DNA of 8,236 nucleotides from NCBI GenBank assembly GCA_937897265.1, contig CALCPT010000576.1:1-8236 (forward strand), written 5' to 3'. The stretch's first letter is position 1; each line of letters opens with the position of its first letter. This document shows positions 1 through 7,092 of the stretch, one piece after another. The position numbers and the translations under genes are program-made. The DNA comes from an uncultured Alcaligenaceae bacterium (GTDB taxonomy: Bacteria > Pseudomonadota > Gammaproteobacteria > Burkholderiales > Burkholderiaceae_B). Below the pieces are notes generated by a model. It did no database searches and was not told the DNA's origin. It was given only the letters and a program-made list of their open reading frames with translations.

Positions 1-34
1 GTGACTGGAGTTCAGACGTGTGCTCTTCCGATCT
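1..34 (+). other. Illumina TruSeq read-2 adapter remnant (contamination)
   Basis: The first 34 bases match, base for base as I recall it, the Illumina TruSeq multiplexing/read-2 adapter, which ends in GCTCTTCCGATCT. This is a sequencing artefact left at a contig end, not genomic DNA. Genomic sequence appears to begin at base 35. The adapter contains a GTG at 18 that is in frame with soxC. It adds the false N-terminus MCSSDL, a recognisable adapter translation, if gene callers extend that far. Confidence 0.98.
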
Positions 35-47
35 AACAGGAGATGGT

Positions 48-1421
48 GTGAATCACGAAAACCTGCATTCTGGAAAAATTCAAAAAGCCCCCGAGAGTTT
101 TTTGAGCAAGGAAGGCATCAAGATGGTCGCCTTGGAAGCGCGCCAGGGACGGCGCGACTTCATCCGGTCTGCTTTCGTGGCAGCGGCGACAGGTGCGGGA
201 GCCTCGGCGGTCATGGCGCAGGGCAATCCAGTGCCCGTCGATGGTGGTGACCCCAATATCCTGAACCTGCCGGACCATAGCAAGGGCTTGGGCCAAGGGG
301 TGGCCACCGATGGCTATGGCAAGCCATCCAAATTCGAGAGCAATGTGCAGCGCCGACAGAGCCCGGGATTGACGCAAACAACGCAGTCGTCGGTGTCCTT
401 CGCGCCGCTGCAGAGCCTGTTCGGCATCGTCACGCCCAGCGGCCTGCACTTCGAGCGCCACCACCAGGGCTGGTGGGATGTGGACCCCAGCGGGCACCGC
501 CTGATGCTCAATGGCAGCGACCCCAGCCTGATGAAGACGCCCAAGGTCTTCACGATGGACGAGATCATGCGCATGCCCTGCGTGTCGCGCTTTCACTTCA
601 TCGAGTGCGGCGCCAACTCGGGCATGGAGTGGGGCAATGTGGCCGTGCCCACCGTGCAGTACACCCACGGCATGATTTCGTGCAGTGAGTTCACCGGTGT
701 CCCTCTTGCGACACTGCTCGATCTGTGTGGTGTCGATCTCAAGCAAGGTAAATATATTCTCGCCGAGGGCGCAGACGGCTCGGGCATGACCCGCACTATC
801 CCGATCGAGGCAGCCATGGACGATGTCTTGGTGGTGTGGGGGATGAACGGCGAAATGCTGCGGCCTGAAAATGGCTATCCTCTCAGACTGCTTGTGCCAG
901 GCGCGCAAGGAGTGAGCTCGGTCAAATGGCTGCGTCGTATTGAAGTGGGCGATCAACCCTATGCCAGCAAAGACGAAGCCGTTCATTATATTGACTTGAT
1001 GCCAAACGGTCTGCATCGCCAATACGCCTCGATTCAAGAATGTAAATCTGTCATCACGACTCCGTCGGGCGGACAACAACTCTTAAACAAAGGTTTTTAC
1101 AACGTGAGTGGGATCGCCTGGTCTGGTCGCGGCACCATCAAACGTGTGGATGTTTCGATGGATGGCGGTAAGAACTGGCGAGAAGCGCGCCTTGAAGGCC
1201 CAATCCTGACGAAGGCCATCACACGCTTCAATATCAATTGGGACTGGGACGGCTCACCCGCAATTTTGCAGTCGCGCGCGATCGACTCGACCGGCTACGT
1301 GCAGCCACCGATCAATATGTTGCGAGAAGTGCGCGGCACACGCTCGATCTATCACAACAACGCGATTCAATCCTGGAAACTCGACGCAAACGGTGAGGTC
1401 AGCAATGTACAAGTTGGCTAA
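48..1421 (+). CDS. soxC: SoxC, sulfane dehydrogenase molybdopterin subunit
   Basis: SoxC is the molybdenum-cofactor subunit of periplasmic SoxCD, which oxidises the sulfane sulfur held on SoxY and passes electrons to the cytochrome SoxD. The protein is 457 aa from GTG 48. That start has AGGAG at 38-42, 5 nt upstream. The open frame reaches back to 18, but only through adapter sequence. ATG 123 also has a plausible site (AAGGAAGG, 108-115) and would give 432 aa. I prefer GTG 48 because the segment APESFLS resembles the N-terminal extension I recall in related SoxC proteins. Twin arginines (R35 R36, in RRDFIRS) and an Ala-rich stretch form a Tat signal. The oxidoreductase molybdopterin domain includes FHFIECGANSG with the Mo-ligating Cys187, then PTVQYTHGM. 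The Mo-co dimerisation domain runs from about residue 325 to the end, with SGRGTIKRVDVSMDGG and RGTRSIYHNNAIQSW. The 5' half has a very different GC3 from the rest (see findings). The end overlaps soxD. Confidence 0.96.
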   Translation: MNHENLHSGKIQKAPESFLSKEGIKMVALEARQGRRDFIRSAFVAAATGAGASAVMAQGNPVPVDGGDPNILNLPDHSKGLGQGVATDGYGKPSKFESNVQRRQSPGLTQTTQSSVSFAPLQSLFGIVTPSGLHFERHHQGWWDVDPSGHRLMLNGSDPSLMKTPKVFTMDEIMRMPCVSRFHFIECGANSGMEWGNVAVPTVQYTHGMISCSEFTGVPLATLLDLCGVDLKQGKYILAEGADGSGMTRTIPIEAAMDDVLVVWGMNGEMLRPENGYPLRLLVPGAQGVSSVKWLRRIEVGDQPYASKDEAVHYIDLMPNGLHRQYASIQECKSVITTPSGGQQLLNKGFYNVSGIAWSGRGTIKRVDVSMDGGKNWREARLEGPILTKAITRFNINWDWDGSPAILQSRAIDSTGYVQPPINMLREVRGTRSIYHNNAIQSWKLDANGEVSNVQVG

Positions 1422-2634
1422 TTTTCTGTTGGGCGACCGAGTTGTCGTAACAAAAGCGCGCAGCAGCAGTACGAAATTCGAAGCTGACAAAACGACGCCT
1501 TTCAAACATGGAAAGCTTGTTGCGCTTGCATTGTTTAGCGTTGCCGCCGTATTTTGTACGGTGAGCGACAGCGCCGCGCAAAGCGCTGCGTCAAACCAGT
1601 TCAACGGCATCGGCCGCACGGCTACAGCAGCAGAGGTCAAAGCATGGGATATCGATGTGCGCCCAGACCTTAAAGGTTTGCCCGCCGGCTCAGGAAAAGT
1701 ACAAGACGGCCAACCCATTTGGGAAAACAAATGTGCAAGTTGTCATGGCACATTTGGTGAGTCAAACGAAGTCTTTACGCCTTTAGTCGGCGGCACGACA
1801 GCTGCAGATGTGCAGCGCGGGCGAGTTGCCTCACTCACTGATCCCAAGCAACCGCAGCGCAGCACTTTGATGAAAGTTGCAACGATTTCGAGCTTATACG
1901 ACTATATTTATCGCGCGATGCCCTGGAACGCGCCTCGTTCGCTAACAGCCGACGACACCTATGCTGTCTTAGCCTATATGCTCAATCTGGCCGAAATTTT
2001 GCCTGATGACTTTGAGTTGAGCAACAAGAACATGGCCGAGGTGCAGCAGTTGATGCCAAATCGCAATGGCATGACACGCGAACACGGTTTATGGCGGATT
2101 GGCGACGCGCCTGACGTCAAAGCGGTTGCCTGTATGAGCAATTGCGTCGAGACGGTAAACATCACGTCAAGCCTTCCAGACTACGCCCGCAATGCACATG
2201 AGAATCTGGCTGAACAGAATCGCGGTTATGGACCGTTTCGCGGCGTGGATACCACTCGACCGCCCGTCGCTAAACTGCCAGGCTCAGACCTAGGCCGCCC
2301 CACTCAAACCGGTTCGGCCAACGCAAGTCAAGCCGCGATCGCCTCTGCTTCAACCTCAGCGCCTGGTGCCCCAGCTACGCTCATGCCGCCAGCCGAATTG
2401 TTTAAAAAGCAAAATTGCTTTGCCTGCCATGCTGCGAGCAGTAAGCTGGTTGGCCCGTCTCTAGCCGAGATTGCTATTAAGTATAAAAATCAGGCGAACA
2501 GCGAGACAACGCTGACTGACAAGGTATTAAAAGGCGGCGCGGGCGTTTGGGGCGCAATCCCCATGCCGGCTCAAAACCAATTATCGGCAGCCGATTCGCT
2601 GGCGCTGGTCAAGTGGATACTCGCCACTCATTAG
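1405..2634 (+). CDS. soxD: SoxD, dihaem cytochrome c subunit of sulfane dehydrogenase
   Basis: SoxD is the electron-accepting cytochrome c partner of SoxC in the periplasm. From ATG 1405 the protein is 409 aa. GAGG at 1395-1398 lies 6 nt before this ATG, so I prefer it to the upstream in-frame GTG 1393. The start lies inside soxC (17-nt overlap), which suggests translational coupling. A long polar N-terminus of about 36 residues precedes a hydrophobic core (about residues 38-52) and a likely cleavage near 58. Two haem c motifs are visible: CASCH at 110-114 and CFACH at 338-342. Likely distal methionines are M172 (AMPWNAP) and M387 (GAIPMPAQ). A central ACMSNC segment is, from memory, also seen in other SoxD proteins. 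An Ala/Ser/Pro-rich linker (about 303-330) separates the two cytochrome domains. Length and dihaem layout fit the family. The identity is secure. Confidence 0.95.
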   Translation: MYKLANFLLGDRVVVTKARSSSTKFEADKTTPFKHGKLVALALFSVAAVFCTVSDSAAQSAASNQFNGIGRTATAAEVKAWDIDVRPDLKGLPAGSGKVQDGQPIWENKCASCHGTFGESNEVFTPLVGGTTAADVQRGRVASLTDPKQPQRSTLMKVATISSLYDYIYRAMPWNAPRSLTADDTYAVLAYMLNLAEILPDDFELSNKNMAEVQQLMPNRNGMTREHGLWRIGDAPDVKAVACMSNCVETVNITSSLPDYARNAHENLAEQNRGYGPFRGVDTTRPPVAKLPGSDLGRPTQTGSANASQAAIASASTSAPGAPATLMPPAELFKKQNCFACHAASSKLVGPSLAEIAIKYKNQANSETTLTDKVLKGGAGVWGAIPMPAQNQLSAADSLALVKWILATH

Positions 2635-2782
2635 AATCCTACCCGCAGCCTCAACAGAACCGGCGTAATATTTAACAATTGTTCACTATTCGGTAATATG
2701 CGCAGCAACGACTTGATGGCCCATGGTTAGGCACGCGCGCTTTAGATGCAATCACTATTTTTTGAAATTGACAGGAGCAACA
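2635..2782 (+). promoter_or_regulatory. soxD-soxY spacer with candidate sigma70 promoter
   Basis: This 148-nt gap separates soxCD from soxYZ. A promoter-like pair is visible: TTAACA at 2672-2677 (five of six matches to the -35 consensus) and TAATAT at 2694-2699 (four of six to the -10), with a 16-nt spacer. Transcription would start near 2706 and leave a leader of about 77 nt before soxY. A perfect 10-bp palindrome, AACAATTGTT (2674-2683), overlaps the -35 and could be an operator. GTAATAT occurs twice (2665-2671 and 2693-2699). I see no clear terminator after soxD, so read-through from soxCD remains possible. Consensus matching by eye is weak evidence. Confidence 0.4.
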
Positions 2783-3235
2783 ATGAATCACCAACGCAGA
2801 AACGTCCTACGCCTGACCTCGGTCATTGCCCTGATGGCAAGCACAGGCCTGATTAGCAGCGTACAAGCTGCTGAATGGAATAAGGCAGCCTTTGAAGGTA
2901 AAAATCTCGACGATGTGCTTAAAGCCATCGGCGGTGCAAAACCTGAAACGTCAGCCGATATCATCATGCGCGCGCCAGATATCGCCGAAAACGGTGCGGT
3001 CGTACCTGTTGGTGTTGAAACAAAACTTAAGGCCACTCAAATCGCAATTCTGGTCGAAAAAAATCCTAGCAATCTTGCCGCTCAATTCATGCTGCCAGAG
3101 GGCGCGGAAGCCTTTGTGACAACGCGCGTCAAAATGGGCCAAAGCTCAAACGTTCACGCCTTGGTGAAGGCCGACGGCAAGTGGTATATCGCAACGAAAG
3201 AAATTAAGGTCACGCTCGGTGGTTGCGGCGGCTAA
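2783..3235 (+). CDS. soxY: SoxY, sulfur-carrier subunit of SoxYZ
   Basis: SoxY carries the pathway intermediates covalently on a C-terminal cysteine in the periplasm, as a heterodimer with SoxZ. The 150-aa protein ends in GGCGG, the family signature, and C148 is its only cysteine. The N-terminus MNHQRRNVLR holds a twin-arginine motif (R5 R6), followed by a hydrophobic stretch and a likely cleavage after VQA (residue 29). SoxYZ is therefore exported folded by Tat, with SoxZ probably carried along. The start at ATG 2783 is set by AGGAG at 2773-2777, 5 nt upstream. An in-frame ATG at 2723 has no ribosome-binding site and would place 20 residues before the Tat motif. soxZ follows after 79 nt. Confidence 0.97.
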   Translation: MNHQRRNVLRLTSVIALMASTGLISSVQAAEWNKAAFEGKNLDDVLKAIGGAKPETSADIIMRAPDIAENGAVVPVGVETKLKATQIAILVEKNPSNLAAQFMLPEGAEAFVTTRVKMGQSSNVHALVKADGKWYIATKEIKVTLGGCGG

Positions 3236-3314
3236 GGCCGGCCTTGCTCTCACACGGCTTATCGCACGCTACGCGTTTAACAATCGAATTTAAGATATTT
3301 CAAAAGGAATCATC

Positions 3315-3626
3315 ATGGCAGATCCAATGCGCATTCGCGCTGCTGAAAAAGACGGCATCGTCGACGTCAAGGTTTTGATGAAGCACGATATGGAGTCCGG
3401 TCAACGTAAAGATGCAGCGGGCGCAACCATCCCTGCGTTTTTTATCCAAACCGTCATTGCCCAAGTGAAAGGCAAAACCGTGTTTACCGCCGAGTTCGGC
3501 CCAGCTGTATCAAAAGATCCTTTTTTGAATTTCAAAATCAAAGGCGCGGCAAAAGGCGATGAAATCGTCGTTGATTGGGTGGATAACTCGGGCGACAAGC
3601 GTAGCGATAAAGCAAAGATCACCTGA
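3315..3626 (+). CDS. soxZ: SoxZ, partner subunit of the SoxYZ carrier
   Basis: SoxZ is the small immunoglobulin-like partner that dimerises with SoxY and helps present its cysteine arm to the Sox enzymes. The protein is 103 aa, the usual family length. It has no signal peptide and no cysteine, consistent with co-export bound to Tat-dependent SoxY. Family features include MADPMRIRA at the start, VKVLMKHDMESGQRKD near residues 18-33, FIQTV, and the C-terminal GDEIVVDWVDNSGDKR. AAGGA at 3304-3308 lies 6 nt before ATG 3315. It follows soxY on the same strand after a 79-nt gap. Confidence 0.96.
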   Translation: MADPMRIRAAEKDGIVDVKVLMKHDMESGQRKDAAGATIPAFFIQTVIAQVKGKTVFTAEFGPAVSKDPFLNFKIKGAAKGDEIVVDWVDNSGDKRSDKAKIT

Positions 3627-3799
3627 TGCAAGTGAGCAGCAACAAGTCTCATTACCACCGCTCACTTCTAGGCGATTCGCAGGAAGTCTCATGGCCGCTG
3701 CAAACGTCCTAACGCTTCACCGTTAATCGCTGCAAACCTAACGGTTGCTGCAAATACTTACAGCATGCTGTTTACGCTGCCTTGACTCAGGATCCAATC
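3627..3799 (+). promoter_or_regulatory. soxZ-soxA spacer with inverted and direct repeats
   Basis: This 173-nt spacer is the longest gap in the sox cluster. Near its start, AAGTGAGC (3630-3637) and GCTCACTT (3660-3667) form an 8-bp inverted repeat with a 22-nt loop and no T tract, so it is at best a weak terminator or an mRNA-processing hairpin. Further on, GCTGCAAA occurs three times (3697-3704, 3729-3736, 3747-3754). The first two copies are followed by CTAACG. ACCGTTA (3719-3725) and TAACGGT (3739-3745) form a 7-bp inverted repeat. I found no convincing promoter. The repeats could be operator half-sites or remnants of a duplication. Confidence 0.35.
3691..3726 (+). CDS. possible 11-codon leader ORF before soxA
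   Basis: An ATG at 3691 with AGGAAG 4 nt upstream (3681-3686) opens a frame encoding MAAANVLTLHR and then stops. The ribosome-binding site is as good as that of several sox genes here, yet the ORF is tiny and lies within the repeat-containing spacer. It does not resemble a known attenuator peptide: there is no run of a single regulatory amino acid and no terminator hairpin right after it. It is most likely chance, with a small possibility of a translated leader. Confidence 0.15.
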   Translation: MAAANVLTLHR

Positions 3800-4603
3800 A
3801 TGACAAAGAAATATGCGTCCCTCCTTTTAGCAAGCTTGCTAAGCCTGGGCACAGCCACCGCTTTTTCGCAAAGTACCAGCGATGAAATCGCCAAATATCG
3901 CGAAATGATTGCCGACGGTAATCCATCAGAGCTGTATGAAATGGCAGGTGAAGAACTTTGGAAGAAACCTGCTGGGCCTAAACAGGCGACGCTCGAAAGG
4001 TGTGATCTTGGTCTGGGCCCCGGTGTGGTGCATGGCGCAGCCGCTCAACTGCCGCGATATTTCAAAGACACCGACCGCGTGCAAGATCTTGAGTCGCGCT
4101 TGATGACGTGCATGCAGACCTTGCAAGGAATCCCGCAACAAGACGTCATCAAAGGCGCCTTTGGTAAGGGCGTTCGCAAAGATATCGAGGCGGTTGTGGC
4201 TTACGTTGTGACACACTCAAAAGGCATGAAGATCAACGTACCTGCGACACATCCAAAAGAAAAAGAGATGGTGGCCCTGGGCAAAAAGATGTTCTTCTTT
4301 CAAGGAGGGCCGATGGATTTCTCGTGCGCCTCGTGTCACTCGGCAAAGGATCAACGTATTCGCCTGCAAGATTTACCTGACCTAACCACCCAAGAAGGTG
4401 CAGCCTTAGGTTGGGGCGCGTGGCCAGCCTATCGCGTCTCAAGCGGAGAATTCTGGACCATGCAGCGTCGTCTGAATGATTGCTTCAGACAACAACGGAT
4501 GCCCTTCCCGATTTACGGGTCAGACGTCACAGTTGCGTTGTCAATTTTTATGGCAAACAAAGGTGATGGCGGTACCGTTCAAACACCCGGCCTTAAACGC
4601 TAA
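3800..4603 (+). CDS. soxA: SoxA, monohaem c-type cytochrome of SoxAX
   Basis: SoxA is the catalytic subunit of SoxAX, which forms the disulfide-type bond between thiosulfate and the SoxY cysteine. From ATG 3800 (AGGA at 3789-3792, 7 nt upstream) the protein is 267 aa with a Sec signal peptide, MTKKYASLLLASLLSLG, cleaved after about residue 23. I see one haem c motif, CASCH at 176-180. C228 (RRLNDCFRQQRMPFP) matches the conserved cysteine that ligates the active-site haem and is found as a persulfide in known SoxA. Where dihaem SoxA has an additional N-terminal CxxCH, this protein has isolated C68 (LERCDLG) and C104 (LMTCMQ). This fits the monohaem class, in which those cysteines form a disulfide. 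A TTG at 3782 is a less likely start. soxX follows 32 nt later. Confidence 0.95.
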   Translation: MTKKYASLLLASLLSLGTATAFSQSTSDEIAKYREMIADGNPSELYEMAGEELWKKPAGPKQATLERCDLGLGPGVVHGAAAQLPRYFKDTDRVQDLESRLMTCMQTLQGIPQQDVIKGAFGKGVRKDIEAVVAYVVTHSKGMKINVPATHPKEKEMVALGKKMFFFQGGPMDFSCASCHSAKDQRIRLQDLPDLTTQEGAALGWGAWPAYRVSSGEFWTMQRRLNDCFRQQRMPFPIYGSDVTVALSIFMANKGDGGTVQTPGLKR

Positions 4604-4635
4604 GTCAGACAGCATAGATCAGGATACTTATACTT

Positions 4636-5259
4636 ATGAACACTCTATACGTTCGTTACTGCACGACTACCATCTTGCTCAGCTGCCTAGCACTTGGCGC
4701 ACAGGCACAAACTGCCGACCCAAAGTTCGAAGCCATGCTCAAAGAGGGCTTTCGTGCAGAAGGCATTGCTGGGCTTGATCGCCTTGAGCAAGATCGGATT
4801 CAAGCTATTTGCTCGGATCCTGAGTTACGCCAAACCCCTGCTGCACAAAAAGTTTTAATTGAAGAACAAAGCAAAGCCATGGCGGCAATTAAGCCTCCGT
4901 CAGATGGAAAGTATCTAGGCAGTTGGAAAGCAGGCGAAGCGGTTGCACAAAGCGGCCGAGGTGCAACCTGGTCAGACACGACCAAAACACCAAACGGTGG
5001 CGGCTGCTACAACTGCCATCAAATCAGCAAACAAGAAATTTCGTATGGCAACATCGGGCCTTCGTTAACAGGCTACGGCAAGGCGCGAGGCACCAGCGAA
5101 GCGATTTTGACCTACACCTGGAATCGTATTAATAATTCAAAAGCGTATAACGCGTGCAGCAACATGCCTCGCATGGCGCACTTCAACTTACTGACTGAAC
5201 AGCAGATTAAAGATGTCATGGCGTTACTGCTTGACCCAGAATCGCCGGTTAATAAATAA
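4636..5259 (+). CDS. soxX: SoxX, monohaem cytochrome c of SoxAX (long form)
   Basis: SoxX is the electron-transfer cytochrome partner of SoxA in the periplasm. The protein is 207 aa: a Sec signal peptide (cleavage near AQA, about residue 24), an extension of roughly 75 residues, then the cytochrome domain with CYNCH at 124-128, GNIGPSLTGYG and SNMPRMAHF. M177 is the likely distal haem ligand. It belongs to the longer SoxX type with an N-terminal extension. C59 in the extension and C174 next to the methionine loop could pair as a disulfide, which is inference. The ribosome-binding site is poor: the nearest AGGA (4621-4624) is 11 nt from the ATG, so translation may depend on coupling or be lower than for its neighbours. 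No better start is visible. Confidence 0.94.
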   Translation: MNTLYVRYCTTTILLSCLALGAQAQTADPKFEAMLKEGFRAEGIAGLDRLEQDRIQAICSDPELRQTPAAQKVLIEEQSKAMAAIKPPSDGKYLGSWKAGEAVAQSGRGATWSDTTKTPNGGGCYNCHQISKQEISYGNIGPSLTGYGKARGTSEAILTYTWNRINNSKAYNACSNMPRMAHFNLLTEQQIKDVMALLLDPESPVNK

Positions 5260-5273
5260 CAGTAGGACTCGGC

Positions 5274-6995
5274 ATGATGAATCGTAGAGAATTTATGCAG
5301 TTGCTGGCGATTGCGTCAGCAGGCGGCCTAGCGTTGCAATCCAGCGCAGCGTCGGCCCAAGCAGCGGCAAATGCCTTTTACGATCTTCCTAAATTTGGCA
5401 ATGTGCATTTGCTGCACTTTACGGATTGTCACGCTCAACTCAATCCTATTTATTTTCGCGAACCTAGTGTCAACCTTGGCTTTGGCGAACAGTTAGGCAA
5501 AGCGCCGCATTTAGTCGGCGAGCATCTACTTAAGGCCTTCGGTATCGCGCCTGGTACGCGCGACGCTCACGCTTTTACCTATCTTGATTTTGAAGCCGCA
5601 GCAAAAACCTACGGAAAGGTTGGTGGCTTTGCCCACTTAGCGACGCTGGTCAAACGTTTAAAGGCGTCTCGCCCCGGGGCTTTGCTACTGGATGGCGGCG
5701 ACACTTGGCAAGGTTCGGGCACTTCGCTTTGGACGGACGGCCAAGACATGGTGGACGCATGCCTAGCGATGGGCGTTGATATCATGACTGCGCACTGGGA
5801 GATGACCCTGGGCGAAAAGCGTGTACAAGAAATCGTTGAAAAAGATTTCAATAACAAGGTCTCGTTTCTAGCGCAAAACATCAAGACGACAGATTTTGGA
5901 GATCCTGTTTTCGAGGCTTATACCCTCAGAGAGATGAATGGGGTGTCAGTTGCCGTCATTGGTCAGGCGTTTCCATATACCCCCATCGCCAACCCGCGCT
6001 ATATGGTCGAAAACTGGACCTTCGGCATCGAAGAAGAAAACATGCAGAAGGTGGTCGACGAAGTGCGTGGTAAAGGCGCAAAAGTCGTCGTGGTTCTTTC
6101 ACACAATGGCATGGATGTTGACCTGAAGATGGCCAGTCGTGTGCAAGGGATTGACGCGATCTTAGGCGGGCACACACATGATGGCATCCCTGCTCCGGTT
6201 CGGGTGACCAACAAAGGGGGCGTCACCCTAGTCACCAACGCTGGATCAAACGGAAAATTTTTAGGTGTTTTAGATTTTGACGTGAAAGGCGGCAAGGTCT
6301 CTGACGTACGCTACAAGTTACTGCCGGTGTTCTCTGACTTGTTGCCCGCCGATCCCGAGATGGCAAGCTTAATCAAAAAATTACGCAGCCCTTTTGAAAC
6401 CAAGTTGGCTCAACCACTTGCCGTCACTGAAGGCCTGCTGTATCGGCGTGGCAACTTTAACGGCAGCTTTGACCAACTCATTCTTGATGGCTTGATGGCC
6501 GTTAAAGATGCACCGATTGCTTTCTCTCCTGGCTTTCGCTGGGGCACCTCCTTGTTACCAGGTCAAACGATCACCTTTGAACATTTGATGGATCAAACGG
6601 CCATCACCTACCCTTACACCACCACCACAATGATGAAGGGTGACATGCTCAAGACGATTCTTGAAGATGTCGCCGACAATCTGTTTAATCCCGATCCCTA
6701 TTATCAACAAGGCGGGGACATGGTGCGCGTGGGTGGGCTACAGTACGCGATTGACCCAACCGCTGGGGCCGGAAAACGTATTTCAGATATGCGGCTAGGC
6801 GGTAAGCTTATCGACGCAGACAGCATCTATAAGGTCGCTGGCTGGGCCCCCGTCTCAATCGAGGCCAAGCAAGCAGGCGGTGAACCGATCTGGGATTTGA
6901 TGACGACGTACTTAAAAGATATCAAAGCCGTCAAAGCGAGTCCGTTAAATATGCCAATGATTAAAGGCACGGCTAACAATCCGGGGCTGGCGTAA
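5274..6995 (+). CDS. soxB: SoxB, thiosulfohydrolase (dimanganese)
   Basis: SoxB hydrolyses the S-sulfonate group from SoxY, releasing sulfate. It belongs to the 5'-nucleotidase/metallophosphatase superfamily. The 573-aa length is normal. The N-terminus MMNRREFMQLLAIASAGG is a Tat signal (R4 R5), cleaved near residue 29. Metal-site motifs appear in order: HFTDCHAQ (D51, H53), LLDGGDTWQGSG (D143), TAHWEMTLG (H174, the SoxB-specific variant of the GNHE motif), LSHNGMD (H277) and LGGHTHDG (H300, H302). The 5'-nucleotidase C-terminal domain occupies about residues 370-540. AGGA at 5264-5267 is 6 nt before ATG 5274; ATG 5277 is also possible and changes only one residue. The gene lies 14 nt after soxX, so soxAXB is almost certainly one transcript. 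Confidence 0.97.
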   Translation: MMNRREFMQLLAIASAGGLALQSSAASAQAAANAFYDLPKFGNVHLLHFTDCHAQLNPIYFREPSVNLGFGEQLGKAPHLVGEHLLKAFGIAPGTRDAHAFTYLDFEAAAKTYGKVGGFAHLATLVKRLKASRPGALLLDGGDTWQGSGTSLWTDGQDMVDACLAMGVDIMTAHWEMTLGEKRVQEIVEKDFNNKVSFLAQNIKTTDFGDPVFEAYTLREMNGVSVAVIGQAFPYTPIANPRYMVENWTFGIEEENMQKVVDEVRGKGAKVVVVLSHNGMDVDLKMASRVQGIDAILGGHTHDGIPAPVRVTNKGGVTLVTNAGSNGKFLGVLDFDVKGGKVSDVRYKLLPVFSDLLPADPEMASLIKKLRSPFETKLAQPLAVTEGLLYRRGNFNGSFDQLILDGLMAVKDAPIAFSPGFRWGTSLLPGQTITFEHLMDQTAITYPYTTTTMMKGDMLKTILEDVADNLFNPDPYYQQGGDMVRVGGLQYAIDPTAGAGKRISDMRLGGKLIDADSIYKVAGWAPVSIEAKQAGGEPIWDLMTTYLKDIKAVKASPLNMPMIKGTANNPGLA

Positions 6996-7092
6996 ACTCG
7001 TTGCACGCCCAACACCGATTCACACGCAATCTTTAAAGCTGTTTCATTTTTACATGCGCACGCAGCACGCTATTTAAACGTTGAGGATTCTG

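Noticed and set aside
33..1079. A 348-codon open frame on the minus strand opposite soxC
   Set aside because: It is antisense to a well-identified soxC and resembles no family I recognise. Long antisense frames are expected where third codon positions are very GC-rich, as here.
3234..3245. Perfect palindrome AAGGCCGGCCTT at the soxY stop codon
   Set aside because: It has no loop and no T tract, so it is not a credible terminator. A 12-bp palindrome alone is weak evidence for an operator.
7049..7076. Promoter-like TTTACA-16-TATTTA before the DsrE-like gene
   Set aside because: The -10 match is poor, and the predicted transcript would start inside the ribosome-binding site, leaving a leader too short for normal initiation.
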